From Tamarix chinensis (Eukaryota; Streptophyta; Magnoliopsida; Caryophyllales; Tamaricaceae): a DNA stretch of 64,000 nucleotides. Positions 47,301-59,830 of this stretch are shown in pieces; position 1 is the first letter of the stretch, and each line of letters opens with the position of its first letter. Made by a program: the position numbers and the translations under genes. The notes below the pieces were generated by a model. The model was not told the origin of the DNA, ran no database searches, and saw nothing but the letters and a program-made list of their open reading frames with translations. The DNA lies in assembly GCA_030549775.1 (NCBI GenBank), contig CM060171.1:3092001-3156000 (forward strand), read 5' to 3'.

Positions 47301-48922
47301 CTCTATAGATGACCTACAAGCCCTGTAGGGTGTATTGATACTTAAGGGCTAGGTGATCGAGGTTTCGAGGATAATGTGTTACTTTCAAGCATCGATATGA
47401 CCAAGCATACTACTGTATCCTTGGGTTCAAGGTAAGGGTATTGTGTTGCTTTCGGATGCCGATATGACTTGGTGTACCATTGTATCCCTAGGATAATTTG
47501 TATCCCTCTCGAGTAAGGATGTAAGAATAGAAATGTTTGTTATGTAATAAAAGAAATGGATTGTTGGTTCGGTGGTTACCTCAATGCCTTACCTTGGTAT
47601 TGTGATGGATTGTTGGTTTGGTAGTTGCCTCAGTACCCTACCTTGATTTATGTTGGATTTGTTAGTTTGATAGTAGCCTTAATGCCCTAACCTAGTTTTA
47701 TTTTATATTATTGTTTTGGTGGTTTCCTTAGTGCCCTACCACTATGATTGGAATGTATTTAAGTAATCAAATATGACTTTACACTTTGAAATGATGAGAA
47801 GTGGACTAGTATGTTAATCAAATATGATGAGAAATGATGTGAACAACATGGAATGACATGAAGCTTATAAGCGCAAGAAGGACAAGTGGAGTCCTTAGGA
47901 AGAGTTCCCATTTAGGTCTAAGAGTTAGGAAAAACCAGAGTAGTACCTTCGAGTGCTGCATTTTGTTATGATCGGTTTTCCTTTGGACTCTTAAGTCCCG
48001 TACTATACCTTGGTTATATTATTATACTACAATATTTATTCATAACTCTATTATGTATTATTTCCATTTTTGTTGACTTAATCTAGTTGAGTTTTTTTAT
48101 CCTTATCACTTATTATAAGAAAGGTGAAGAGCCAAACTTATGCTAAGTGTGGCAGTAACAACTAGTAATTTAGTAATTAATACTTCTTAAAAAATAAAAA
48201 ATTTCAGCTTGTAAAATGGGGGTGTTACACTTAGGCTTGGAGAGTACTATTTTGCCTTGTGTATTCGTATGACCTGAGTGTTATTATACCTCTAGGTTGG
48301 ATGGTTTGGAGGGTATTATGATGCCTTATGTGCTGGTATGACTGATGTACTTTTATCTCTCTAGGGTAGCTCTCACTGTGCACTACCTAGTTTGGTATGT
48401 GGTTTGGTAGTTGCCTTAGCGCCTTACCTTTATTATTGCATAATTTTCTTGATGTTCTATGCCATTTTAGTGCCTCATGTGGAGTTACATACTAGTACTA
48501 TGTAATGGTTCGCTCAGTACCATAGTACCGACGAGTTCCATTTTATGGTCTCCTACCTATTCAATGGACATTTTTTACCTTGCAGAAATCCTTTGAGGGT
48601 TCGGTTTGATAAATTATGGTAGGGATTGAGAGTTAGGACTATCAAATGTTTGCTTCAACATCTTTTGATCTCGATATTCCTTGGGCTCTTATGTCTCTTT
48701 CTACTTCTCATTTTATTATATTGTAACTCACTTGCCTGACCTTTTTGTATTTTTAGGACAATGTTAATCTATAATAAAATCGCTATTTTATTCTTATGTT
48801 GTTAATTTTAACTTAAGTAAAGTAATATTTTAGCCTTAACACTCAATATAAAAATAATAGAGGTAATAACTATTATTTTTGTAATTAATACTTTTGTAAA
48901 ATAAAATTTTTAAGTAGAAAAG
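44301..48922 (+). repeat. Outer LTR of the large-LTR family, interrupted twice
   Basis: The CT-rich 5' part (44301-44620), a GGAAGACCTTGAGTTTGGG-like block at 45132 and a 3' part at 48230-48922 (CATAGTACCGACGAGT, then AACACTCAATATAAAAATAATAG) follow the order of the 1491-11070 LTR. It is broken by the solo LTRs at 43089-44300 and 45306-48229. Its last bases are lost or blurred at about 48922, where a tandem duplication begins. Its start lies before 43089. Confidence 0.6.
45306..48229 (+). repeat. Solo LTR, 2.9 kb, nested in an older LTR
   Basis: It starts TGTAATTACCC and ends GGGGGTGTTACA, with flanks CCTAG (45301-45305) and CTTAG (48230-48234), a target duplication with one difference. The flanking LTR sequence (block at 45130-45300 and its continuation from 48236, GGTTGGATGGTTTGGAGGGTAT) is contiguous once this insert is removed. 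The CT/CCA-rich 5' part holds open frames rich in P, T and K that I do not accept as genes. Confidence 0.8.
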
Positions 48923-48923
48923 T

Positions 48924-49920
48924 GTAGTGGTGGTTTGATGGGGTGATCTGGGTCGAGGGTCAAAGGGAAAAAAGTAGGAGGTAGGGAAAAGGTCGGGTTT
49001 GGATGAATGTGAGATAAAGGAAGGATGAGAGAGAAGAAGAAGAAGAAAACCAAAGGGGCCATTTTTTTTAACTAATACACATACATATAAGAGTATACAA
49101 AATATCTGAAAAATATTAATGGATGATTTAAAGGATTTTCAAAAAGCTTTACAAAAATACCAACAATTTCAAGAGTTCATGTTATTTAATAAAATACATA
49201 ATATGACCTCAAAAAAAATAAAAAATTAAATCAAAATTTAAGGAACAAGGATTGATTTAAATGATTTCTAAAAATGATCATTCGTAAACTAAAAAGGAAA
49301 AAATGGAAGAAAATTAATTTCGCAAAGAGAGTCATAAATAATTTACGAATATCTTAAATTTAAAATTTCTCAAAGTTCTTATTGACCTTATGAAAATAAT
49401 CAATAAAGAATGTGGTAGTGGTTTGATGGGGTGGTCTAGGTCAAAGGTTGAAGGGCAGAGAGTAGGAGGTAGGGAAAAGGTTGGGTTTGGACGAACTTGA
49501 GATAAAGGAAGGATGAGAGAAAAGAAGAAAAAAAATAAAGGGGTTGGTTTTATTATTATTAATACACATATACATAAGAGTATACAAAATATATGAAAAA
49601 ATTTAATGGATGATTTAAAGGATTTCTGAAAAGCTTTTAAAAAAATACCAACAATTGCAAGAGCTCATGTTATTTACTAAAATATATAATATGACCTAAA
49701 AAAAATATTTAAAACTATTTGGAAAATACTTATATCAAAATTTAAGGAACAAGGATTGATTTAAATTATTTCTAAAAAATATTATCCATAAACCATAAAG
49801 GAAACAAAAATGAAAGAAAATTAATTTTGCAAAGAAAGTTATAAATAAGTTATGAATATCTTAAATTTAAGTTTTCTCAAAGATTTTATTAGCCTTGTTA
49901 TAAAACTCAACGAAGAAAAT
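48924..49920. repeat. Tandem duplication, about 490-bp units
   Basis: Copies at 48924-49410 and 49411-49920 share GTGGTTTGATGGGGTG, then GTAGGAGGTAGGGAAAAGG, GAGATAAAGGAAGGATGAGAG, AATACACATA-ACATAAGAG and a GAATATCTTAAATTTAA end. They differ at about one base in ten and by small indels, so the duplication is old. It may be part of an antisense LTR. Confidence 0.8.
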
Positions 49921-50264
49921 ATTTTCTATAGATAAAAATTATTAAAATGATTTGACTATTTTAACAGTGATTTTATAATTTAAATATTTTATTTCATTAA
50001 CGAAATATAACTATAAAATAAATTTGTAATCACATAACGAAGTTATAATTGAAAATAAATTTAAAATGTTAAAAAGAAATATGTTGGAACATAAATATAT
50101 TTTTAAATGAAAATAAAAATCATATGAATATAATAAAAATGACGATCATAAAAAAATTTATCTAAAATAATCCATAATGACAACAATTAACTAAATTCTA
50201 ATATAAATTCAAAATTTTCAATAAACCATAAAAGAATCAAAATTAAAACAATGAAATATTTTCA
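49921..50264. other. AT-rich, no gene seen
   Basis: Very AT-rich sequence without ORFs or recognisable element parts, between the tandem duplication and the copia fragment. Confidence 0.5.
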
Positions 50265-50918
50265 TCAAATTGCTTTAATAATATGATTAAGCTTAAGAAA
50301 ATTAAATTTCAAATATATGGGGTATTTACAGAAATAATCCACTTGCCAATGATCCTTATAGAGGTTAGCCATGTAACAACTTACAACAATCATTGTATGT
50401 GTAATATTTAGCCTATTAAAATTTATAGCATACATCAAACTTCCAACTACGCCTGAGTAAAGTACTCTAGACATGAATTCTTCTTCCACCTTTGTATGTG
50501 GTGATAAATTTTACATATAACTTGAAATGAGCAACAACGAATAAACAGAGGATCTATCAGTGAAATTTACATAGTAGACATAACTATCGTACTCACTCTG
50601 TGTATACCCAAAACTATTGATAAACAAGTGAAATCATTTATAACATTGTCTTGGAGGTTGCTTTAAGCCATATAATGAATTATTGAACATATAAAAATCT
50701 TTCACCTTTCCATGTATAATTTTTTTTCTTGTTGTTGCATATAGATCCTTGCTTTCAAATCACCATCGAGAAAGGTAGTCTTTCCATCTAGTAGCTCTAA
50801 TTCCAAATTATGCAGATATATCAAGGTAAGTAACACACATATAGAATTATGCTTTACCAATAGATAAAAAACGTCATTAAGGTAAATTTATTCTCTTTGA
50901 GTAAAGTCCTTTGCAATA
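50265..50918 (-). pseudogene. Ty1/copia reverse transcriptase fragment
   Basis: Reading the minus strand from 50918, fragments of copia RT appear: KDFTQRE, LLVKHNSICVLLTLIYLHNLELELLDGKTTFLDGDL (split here by frame), IYMQQQE and, after an internal deletion, MSRVLYSGVVGSLMYAINFNR and HTMIVVSCYMANLYKDHW, which is the segment before RNase H. Several stops and missing blocks make it inactive. No copia LTR, gag or integrase was found nearby. It is cut at 50918 by an antisense LTR. Confidence 0.8.
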
Positions 50919-52150
50919 TGTAACACCCCAAAATTTACAACTAAAAATTTTCATTTTTAAGTGGAAGTATTATGATAATATAATAGGTGTTACTATGACA
51001 TTTAACACTAATTTAGTCCATATCTTTCTCGTAATAAATAAAAGGATAAAATATTTGTGAAAAATAAATAAAAACTTATAAAAATAGATATAAATAGTGG
51101 AATAATTTAATAATTTAATTGTAAGAATAGAGTATAAGGTACATGTTATAGAAAATACAATACATCAAAAAAGAGAGAGGGGGGAGGAAGGATGGAGAGT
51201 CCAAAAGGGATATCCAAAACTAAGGCACACCATATGTGAGGCCGCGAACAACTATAACTCTATACCCCTAACCCTAGGGTATAAACCTACACCACTCTGT
51301 TGAGGAACCTCCTCAAATTTAGCAGAATCATCAAATACCTACGACACAATGTCCACAAAAGTATAGTATTAGTAAGCATCTTGTACAGAGTAATACAACT
51401 GTCCTAAAGAGATCAAATTATGCACAAGGCCCATGCAAAGAAAGTAATAGAACATGAAATAATAAGATAATAATATGCCTACTCATAAATGTCAATTGAG
51501 AAGAAGAAAGCTCAACTATCAAGTATAAAATAATGTCACATTAACACAAAAATAAATGAGATTCATTTATTATCATGATCACAACCAATATATAATATTA
51601 ACTTGAATATGGAGACTCAAAGAAACCATAACAACTAATAAAATATGCAAAAAAAAACTAGCCTTAATTGGCTCCCCAAGAAATGTAACCAGACCACCAA
51701 ATAATAGGATACCTAATCATTTAAGTATGTATACCTCCTATAGGGATAATATATATTGACATACCTATAGAGTAGAAGATGGCCTTTTTAAACCTCATAA
51801 TCAAAATAGGATCACATAATAGAAAACATTGATATGGTACCAAGTGAATACCAAACTTGACTCGAATAGCTACCTTAAGTGATACAAGTATCAATATTTT
51901 TCACTTTAAGTGATTGATATTTTATCAAATATTTAGGTCAAAAAAGAAACAAGGCTCACATAACATCACTTAATCACTTCTATGAATATAAACCGATTAT
52001 TTTATTAAATTTTTATATTATCCACATACTTGATCCATAGAGGAATCAAGGTCCAAACCTATAACACCTTAAATTTTAAAAATCCTAATTCCTTTAGGAT
52101 ATTTATGAATGTAAAATAAAGTTATTATTCTTACAAGTATTGTTACATCC
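50919..52150 (-). repeat. Antisense LTR of the large-LTR family, partial
   Basis: It starts TGTAACACCCC at 50919 and continues with ACAACTAAAAATTTTCATTTTTAAG, close to the reverse complement of the 3' end of the 1491-11070 LTR (11000-11070). Later parts (51700-51900) match the reverse complement of the TATAGGTGACCTACAT / TACTTAAGGATTAGG block. The far end is not clear; degenerate TATAACACC and TGTTACATCC near 52062 and 52142 may be further LTR ends. Confidence 0.6.
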
Positions 52151-52340
52151 TTTAATGATTTGAAAACCCTATTCATTCTTGTTTCCTTTGATCCTTCTTA
52201 CGATTTTGAGTCCTATGAGACTTCCAAGCCACCTATAGCTATCTAATCCCTTCCAAAACATTATAATATATCCATATTTATATCCCTTATTTTTTTTCAT
52301 GAGTCTTCTATATGTGTTCAAAATGACAAATGGAGACTAC

Positions 52341-52736
52341 CACTACCCCAAAAATCAGTTTTAATAACGGTTATTTTATAGTTTTAATAATGGTTTTCAA
52401 CCGTTATTAAATCTTTAATAACGGTTCATAACCGTTATCAAAAATATAAAAAAACCCACCAATATGAGCATAAAATGCATGCTTAATAATGGTTTTTAAG
52501 AAAAACTGTTGTTAAAAAATATGGTTTTAATAACAGTTATAAAAAAACCGTTGTTAAAACATCATCCAACTACACTTGCTGACATTATTTAGGCATTTAT
52601 TAAACCCTAATAAGTATTAAATGAGCATAAATTTGAGATTAAATGTACATTTTTAATAACGGTTCTGATGAAAACCGTTATTAAAACCTAGGTTTTAATA
52701 ACGCTTTTCATCAGAACCGTTATTAAAACTCCAGTT
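52341..52736 (-). repeat. CACTA 3' terminus with palindrome array
   Basis: At least five inverted pairs of TTTTAATAACGGTT-type sequence. The most striking is 52651-52728: two 39-base arms that pair with one mismatch around the centre CCTAGG, each arm being itself a hairpin. The terminal bases differ from those at 39044 after CACTAC, so the two ends may belong to related but distinct elements. Confidence 0.85.
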
Positions 52737-53037
52737 TTTTTTTAAGTTTTTGCAGTTTTGTTCCTGCCCACATACACAGTTGTATGTTCAAATAATTACC
52801 AAATCTGCATTGTAAAATAACATCAATTGATAACAAATCTGCAATCACACCATAATTTCAATCAATCCCTTGTTAATACACCAGACATATATACTCAAGA
52901 ATCAAAATTAGTAGGCATACCACAACTTGGTAGCTCTACACCCCAAAGCAAAATGTTTATAAATCTAGCTTAGAAGACTTAAAGACATAGACAAAATACA
53001 AACCTGAACATGCATGTAGAATATATAGATCTCTACC

Positions 53038-54510
53038 TAATACCGAATGAATGAGTGCACATGCTTGGCCCATTGCTCTCTCACTTCATCAATTTCTTCA
53101 ACATTGTATTGCTGGCCTTGTGCATAATCATCAGTGAAAAACTACAAATCCCAAGTTTTGATTAATATACAGTTAGCACTTATGTCAAGTACCAAACATA
53201 TATGTCATGATTCATTAATGGAAAAATATCGAAAATAAAACATACATGGCTTGGATCTATATTGACCGATCTATTTTGAACTATCAGATCCATTGCTCTA
53301 CATACATAGTATCCACAATCTTTGTCGTTTTGCTGTTGTGGACATTATCAAATGAATTCACTTAGCTCTCTAACTATTAGATATTAATTTTAATTAAAAT
53401 AAAATACGAAATAGTTGCCTTCCTACTTACTATGACAGACTCGTATTGAACATTCTTTGGGTCTGGGACACCATTCCCACCTCTCCTTTGATACGCTGTC
53501 CGTAGTGCCCTAATAAATAGAGTTGGATACACAATATTGTAAGTATGCATATATACCTCAAATAATGAAAGCTAGGCGAATATATGTATAAATAAGCTAA
53601 TGAAGTAAGAAGTGAAAAATATACTAACATGTCGATAAATTCCTTCCCACCACGACGAGCAACTTCAAAGGCACGTCATAGGTTCGAAGGGAATCAAACA
53701 CATAGACTTTATTAAGATCAGGTCGGACGGCGTACAAAACCCAATGTTCAGTTACGAGGTGAGGAATGAGATAGAGCTTGTTGTGTCCCTCAATCAAAAT
53801 GAGATCTGCTAAATAGTTTATGTGACTACCCTATCTTATTGTACTACTGTCAGCTATGTAGTATGGGCACACAAACACAATAGAGGACAGCATTCCCTCC
53901 ATCGCAGCTCGAGTAGCTACCAACCTATGGACGACAAAAACAATGCATATTTGTTAATAACTAATAACTCATATAAGAGGTCATAAAAATTCCAATTGTA
54001 TAAGTTAAGAGTACTAAAATCTCAAAATGAAATAATACTTACGTGACATAGACGGCAACACCTATGGTTGACATCCATTCTTGATTATAAATGCCGCTTA
54101 TGTAAGCTGTCGATACCATGTAAGTAGCATCGTCCCTCCCAACATACTCAGGACGACAATCAATGAAAATATAATTGTCCTTGAGGTAGTTTTGGGCATA
54201 AAAATATAATAAAGTTAATGCTGGTGGAGGTTGGCTTTGCTGATCTGAAGAAGGAATCTTTTGTGGGGCAACTGATTTTTTAGATTTAGCTCTCTTTCCT
54301 TTAGCAGCGCTCTGTTTTGTGTTGCTCGTTCTGCTAGTACCTCTCTTGGTTTTAATAGCAGAAGCAGTCTTCTTTTTTGATTCCTTAATTGATAATATTA
54401 AAAAAAATATATATTGAGCATATAAATATATATATGAAAAAGGTATACAACAAAAATGACTTGTCATACCTTGTTTTATGATTAATTTTATTATTACCCA
54501 CCATTTTCTA
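53038..54510 (-). CDS. Ulp1-like (C48) cysteine protease gene, partial at 5' end
   Basis: Ulp1-type enzymes remove SUMO; copies carried by CACTA and MULE elements have no settled role. Exon-like blocks: 54510-54473, about 54383-54043 (K/S-rich linker, then LKDNYIFIDCRPEY and SGIYNQEW), 53924 to about 53632, 53510-53441, about 53328-53251 and 53143-53038. Introns have good signals, such as GTAAGT at 54042 and CCATAG at 53925. The catalytic set is visible: His in TEHWVLYAVRP, Asp in VYVFDSL, Gln and Cys in QNDKDCGYYVCRAMD. The C-terminus is EQWAKHVHSFIRY-stop. The start of the protein is missing. One stop in exon three's frame (near 53833, TAA between STIR and GSHI) suggests decay. Confidence 0.72.
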
Positions 54511-54530
54511 GCATAATTACTCACTAGAAC

Positions 54531-55240
54531 TTAACTTTCATAACCCTAATTATATCTACTTATCTTGAAAACTAATCTAAGCCTTTGAATCCTACCAATA
54601 TCTTATTCTAACCCTTAATCTAGCCTAGTGTGATCTAATAGTGGCATGTGTCCTAAGCATAATATATATGTAGATATATATCCTAAGAAATATTCCTAAG
54701 TATCATAACTTTCTACCCTCTAAACATGTGCCATGTTATGCTAAATGGTCCCCCTTTTATCCTACCAAAAGTATAGTCCATTCCTCACCTAGTTGTCATC
54801 AATTTTGTGGCTCACCTCCCTCAATTAAATCTTACCCAATTGTACTTCCCCTTAGTTGATTTCATCATTACAAATATTTCCTAATCATTACCCTTATCTA
54901 CCTCCTAACCAACCACAATCCTCCACCTATGGTTCTTACCCCTTATCCTTTCTTTTATGCTAGACACCTATCCACCTTTATCCTCTCATCATATTCAAGA
55001 TTAACCTCCCTTAAATGAGCCTCCATATGTGTGTTCCCCTTGGCTACTAATCTCCACCAAATATTTCCCCATCACTATTAAGTTCTCTCTCCACCAACCA
55101 TCATCTTCCACCTTACATACACCCCTAATCCTCTCTCGAAGCCACCAAATGCAGGCCCTTCACCCCTCCAAATTTGCAAAGTATATTCTCATACATTAAT
55201 CCCAATTAATTAGGCTAAGATGACTCACCACAATCACTAT
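54531..55240 (+). other. CT-rich sequence, probably LTR interior, no gene
   Basis: Pyrimidine-rich, with many CCT, ACC and TTATCC runs, resembling the 5' part of the large LTRs. It may be the host LTR into which the 55241-63621 LTR inserted. No coding region is supported. Confidence 0.45.
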
Positions 55241-58200
55241 TAAAATATCCCAAAATTCTAATTTAGGAAATTATATTAAAATAGGAATTTATTAGAAAAA
55301 TTAATTAAATATAATCATTTTATTAAAATAAGGGTGATATTTAAGGAAAAATTAATAGGAAAATAATAAAGAAGTTAATTAGGGAAAAATAGGGTATTTT
55401 GCTAATTAAAATAGAATTTAGGAAAAATTACCCAAAATATCCTAAACTAATATAAAAGGGAAATTTAATTATTATTTTACTAATTTTTATTATTTTGAAA
55501 TATTCAAAAATACCAAAACATTCTAAGTACCTCAACCAACCCATTTTTTTCCTTTTTTCTTTTTTCCTCCCTTTTTCCTTTTTCCTTTATTTTTTCTCTT
55601 TTCCTCCTTCCTCCTTCCTCATTTTCTTTTTTTTTTTCCTTTCTTTTGGGTTGGGCCTACGCCTCACAACCCAACCCCTTCCCCCTCTTCTCTCCTATGT
55701 GGCCCAGCCTGCACCTTTTTTTTTCTCCTCCCCGCTCAGCAACCCGATTCCCTTCTTTTTCCTTCCTTTTTTTTTTCTCAGAGCAGCATGTTTGCCTGAC
55801 CTTCTTCTTCCTCCCTTCCCACGCGTTGTAGGTCAAGACCTGCAACTCTACCATCGCTGCCTAGCCTACCACCTCCCTTCTCTTCCTCGTCCCTTTCATT
55901 ACCAATTCTAGCCCCAACCTGCCTTGTACCCCTCTCATGTGTGCCTCTCTTCCTTTCCTTTTTCTCCTCTCTGATCCAACCAAACCTGCAAATCGTAGGC
56001 TTGTACCACCCTGCCACCTCCAGTCGGTAAGCCCTGCCATACATGCCCTTTTTCCTCTTCCTCATTTTTCTTATCCTCCCTCCATTTTCCTATAGATACC
56101 CCCAACCGATCCCCATTTGGCCTCTTTTTCCCTCCCCAAAAAATTAGCCTTCCTTGCGCCACCGCCACTTCAGACACCATCTCCACTGCCATAGTCCAGC
56201 TCCATTGCCAAAACACCACCCAAAACCTTTCCTACATTACCCTCCACCAAACCACGCCACTCACCACCTCTAATTTTCCCTACATGAGCCAATTCAGTTG
56301 TGCCAAGTAGGCTTCCCAATTCTCCGCCATCGCTGCCCCTCTTTCCACCGTGCGCCACCATCTTCGCCACAACTACCACCTCTCCTACCATCCAAAACAT
56401 TCAGCAGAGTCTCCCTTACCTCCTTCCGCCTTCCTTTCACCTCGCCTCCCTCTCCTTCACCCTTCCTCCTTCTCCACTACCTTAACCATAGCAACCACCA
56501 CCTGAAATGCCCCAAAATTATTTATTTTATGAGATATAATTAAATAAGGATTTATTAGGAAATTAATTAATTCATTTATTTTATTTGGAATAGGAAATAT
56601 TTATTTAGGGCAAATTAATAATAATTTATAAATATTTTTATAAAGGAAAATTTTGGCTTTTTGCTAATTAAAAAGGGATTTAGGAGAGATATTTTTAAAA
56701 AACCTTAAATTAGCACAAAAAGAAAATTCAATATTATTTTATTTAAATATTTTATTCTAAATACCCCAAAATATCCTAATTAATTTATTTAACCCCAAAC
56801 CATTTAAATTTTCCTTTTCCTTTTTCTTTCCCCATTTTTCTTCTTTTCTTCCTTTTTCTTTTTCTCTTCTCCCGATTGGGCCTGGAGCGCGGCCCAATCC
56901 TTTCTCTTTTCCTTCCTTCTCCCACGGCCCAGCGCCGCTCCCTTCTTTCTTCCTTCTTCAAATGCGGCGTTTTGTTCTTTATTGCCTTGGTAAACCGCGT
57001 TTCACTAAAGGACATATAACCACAGCCGACCAGCCGGTTCCTCCCCTTTTTCTTTTCTTTCTTTTTCCCTCGACCGCCTGGCTCACCTTCTTATTCTTCC
57101 TCCTTCCTTCAGCGTCGCCCACCTGTAACTTCGAGGGCCGAAAATGGCGCCACCGGCCACACATATTGTGACCTGCCTTTCTCCCGTTCTTTCTTTTCCC
57201 CTTGACGCCCACTCCAACATGAATTGCCCCACTTTCCTCTCCTCCCACACGATCTCCCCATTTTCTCTCACGATGGTTGGGCACGATTTGAAATCATGCT
57301 GATCGATCAATGCCACACTTACCCTATTATCTCATCGGCTTTGACCTCTTGGCAACCTCCAGAACTCGACCCTACCCTCTAACGCTATGAATACCCTTCG
57401 TATGGTCTGATTTCGAGATTTTTTCCCCCAAAACCATAAGTGCAAGCCTGTGCGCCACCGCGACTTTAGACGCACCATTCTCCGTTGTTAGCCAACCTCG
57501 CCGCCGCCTCTGCCTCCCAAACTCTTCCCTACAGCGCACTCTAGCTAACTAAACCATCCACCCCCTTCGATTCTCCTCACACGAGCCACCATAGCCGTGC
57601 GAATTCCCCTGCCCATCTCAAAAAATATTTTACCCCGCAACCTTTAAACCACCATCAACCACCACATCCATCACTTCTACTTCCTTCTGCACCACCCAAA
57701 AACTTCTTCTCATTCTCCTCCACCGAACCATAACCTTATTTTCTCTTTTCCCTTTCTCTTTCACTCCATTTCTTCATCTTTTCCCAATTAGACTCCTTTT
57801 CCGGCCACCGACGTGCACCACCCCGGTGCCACCCATCCCTGCCAACTCAAGGGTTGAGATTATTCTTGAGTAATTGGATTATTAGTTTCAAATTTTAGGG
57901 ATTTAATTAAATTATTATAAGTTATTATCATTATTAATACTATTATTAATATTATTATTATTAGTATAATTATTTTATTAGTATTATAATTATTTAAGGG
58001 GGGCCGAGACCTTAAATTTTAATTAGGTCTCGCACCCTTGCATTTTTATTACTATTATTAATATTTTTACTGTTATTACTATTACTATTATTATTATCTT
58101 TATTAACTTTTACATTATAAGTATATATATATATATATTATTAATATTATTTTTGCTATTATCGAATAGTATTTTTATTATTTTGGGTAGGTTCGAAAGC

Positions 58201-58255
58201 CACCTTATAATTTTAAGATTTATAGTATTATTATTATTATTAGTATTCTACTAAT

Positions 58256-58274
58256 GATAGTATTATTATTAATA

Positions 58275-58325
<51 letters not shown>
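58256..58325. repeat. (ATT)n microsatellite
   Basis: About 20 ATT units with few interruptions, within a longer AT-rich stretch (57890-58330) of the nested LTR. A homologous ATT-rich stretch is at 60775-61080 in the outer LTR. Confidence 0.9.
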
Positions 58326-58839
58326 CTTTACTAACATTATTTTGGTGAAGGGTAGAAACCCTTATATCTCCATTCATTTTAAATTACAATAGTATTTTAG
58401 TCATATTTTTAGTAGTATTTTGTTATGGTATAATATTATTTTAATTAAAAACCAAGTCTTAGGATAAGTTAGTGAATAATAAAATTTTTAGGGAGGAACC
58501 TAACTCTAGTATTTTCCCCATAATAGGTGAGCCCAATTAAAGCCCTTAAGTGGAATAGGAACGTGCTCCAAGACCGGTGACACTTTAGGTAAAGGGTGCT
58601 AAGGGCATATGTGTAATATGTGATTTTATGCTATGCATGCCATGTGATATGAATTATAGTGTATTTCATGTGAATATTGTATAATTGTTACGAATACAGC
58701 ATGATTATGGAGTTGAAGTATGTTGGTGTGAATAAATTGTGGCATGAGAATTATGTGTATAATTGTGTTATTATTATTGTATGATATGGCCTTAAGACAT
58801 GCATGTTAGGGTTTGTAAAATAATGATGGGGAGTGTAAC

Positions 58840-59175
58840 AATGTGGTGCTAGGGTTTTGCATGAAATTGCATGGTGTTAGGGTTTTACATGGTGGTATTA
58901 ATAATGCATGGTGTTAGGGTATGAATGGTGGTATTAATGTTGCATGGTGTTAGGGTTTTGCATGGTGGTATTAGGGTTTGCATGGGATTCAATGATTAGA
59001 GAGGAGTTAGGGTTTGCATGGAGTGAGGGTTTGCGTGGAGTTAGGGTTTTGCATGGAATCTAGGGTTTTACATGGAAGCTAGGGTTTTGCATGGAAGTTA
59101 GGGTTTGCATGGGAATTAGTGTTTGCATGGGAGTAGGTTTTACGTGGAGTTAGGGTTTGCATGGGTGTTAGGGGA
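58840..59175 (+). repeat. TTAGGGTTT-GCATGG minisatellite
   Basis: About fifteen irregular units of GTTAGGGTTTTGCATGG-like sequence with spacers such as TGGTATTA. The TTAGGG core equals the telomere-type hexamer seen at 37.8 kb, but here it is embedded in a longer unit of variable length, so it is not a telomeric array. Confidence 0.8.
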
Positions 59176-59329
59176 TGTTATGATTAATTATGGTGGTGGT
59201 GGTTAACTGGAGTTGGAGTGTTAACCTGAGTTGAAGAGTAAGTATGGTAGACGTCAGTTTTGCGTGTCTTGGAATGAGCCTTTGAATAAGATACTTAAAA
59301 TATTAAATACATAAAGTGGAAGATGTTGA

Positions 59330-59830
59330 GTCGAGCCCAGACTAATCCACCGGCTAAAATAGTGGTAGGGCATGTACCCTCGCGACCGATCCACCAGCTA
59401 TAATAGTGGGGGATCCCGAGTTCAACAAACCAAACCATACATGCTATTAAGATGTGGGAAGACACTAATTACTTACAGTGGAATACCGTACGAGAAGGGC
59501 CCAGACTGATCCACCGGCTAAAATAGTGGCAGGGAATGTTTCCCTCGCGACCGATCCACTGGCTAAAATAGTGGTAGGGCATGTACCCTCGCGACCGATC
59601 CACTGGCTATAATAGTGGGGGATCCTGAGTTCAACAAACCAAACCATACATGCTATTAATATGTGGGAAGACACTAATTACTTATAGTGGAATACCGTAC
59701 GAGAAGGGGCCAGACCGATCCACCAGCATATAATAGTGGTAGGGTATGTTACCCTCGGGGCCGATCCACCAACTAAAATAGTGGCAGAGCATGTACCCTC
59801 GCGACCGATCCACCGGTAAAAATAGTGGAG
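59330..59830 (+). repeat. Array of CGATCCAC...ATAGTGG motifs
   Basis: Eight copies of GATCCACYRGCTAWAATAGTGG occur near 59346, 59390, 59508, 59553, 59598, 59717, 59763 and 59808. A longer unit of about 205 bases, from GTGGGGGATCC to GAGAAGGG, is duplicated (59405-59510 and 59610-59715). CCAC and GTGG at the ends of each copy are complementary. Confidence 0.85.

Larger units (their letters stand above)
52341..54530 (-). mobile_element. CACTA transposon 3' fragment with Ulp1-like gene
   Basis: A left terminus CACTACCCC at 52341 is followed by about 400 bases of TTTTAATAACGGTT palindromes and then by a multi-exon Ulp1-like protease gene on the minus strand. That matches the 3' end of CACTA elements that carry a C48 protease gene. 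No transposase and no second terminus was found, and similarity stops near 54530, so the element is truncated. Confidence 0.78.

Noticed and set aside
55657..57316. Several 65-100-codon frames on both strands
   Set aside because: CT-rich LTR interior yields long frames of K/R/E/G or P/S/F composition; no start context, domain or conservation between the nested and outer LTR.
58840..59175. Possible telomeric array
   Set aside because: TTAGGG occurs within longer, irregular units with GCATGG, so it is a minisatellite and not tandem hexamers.
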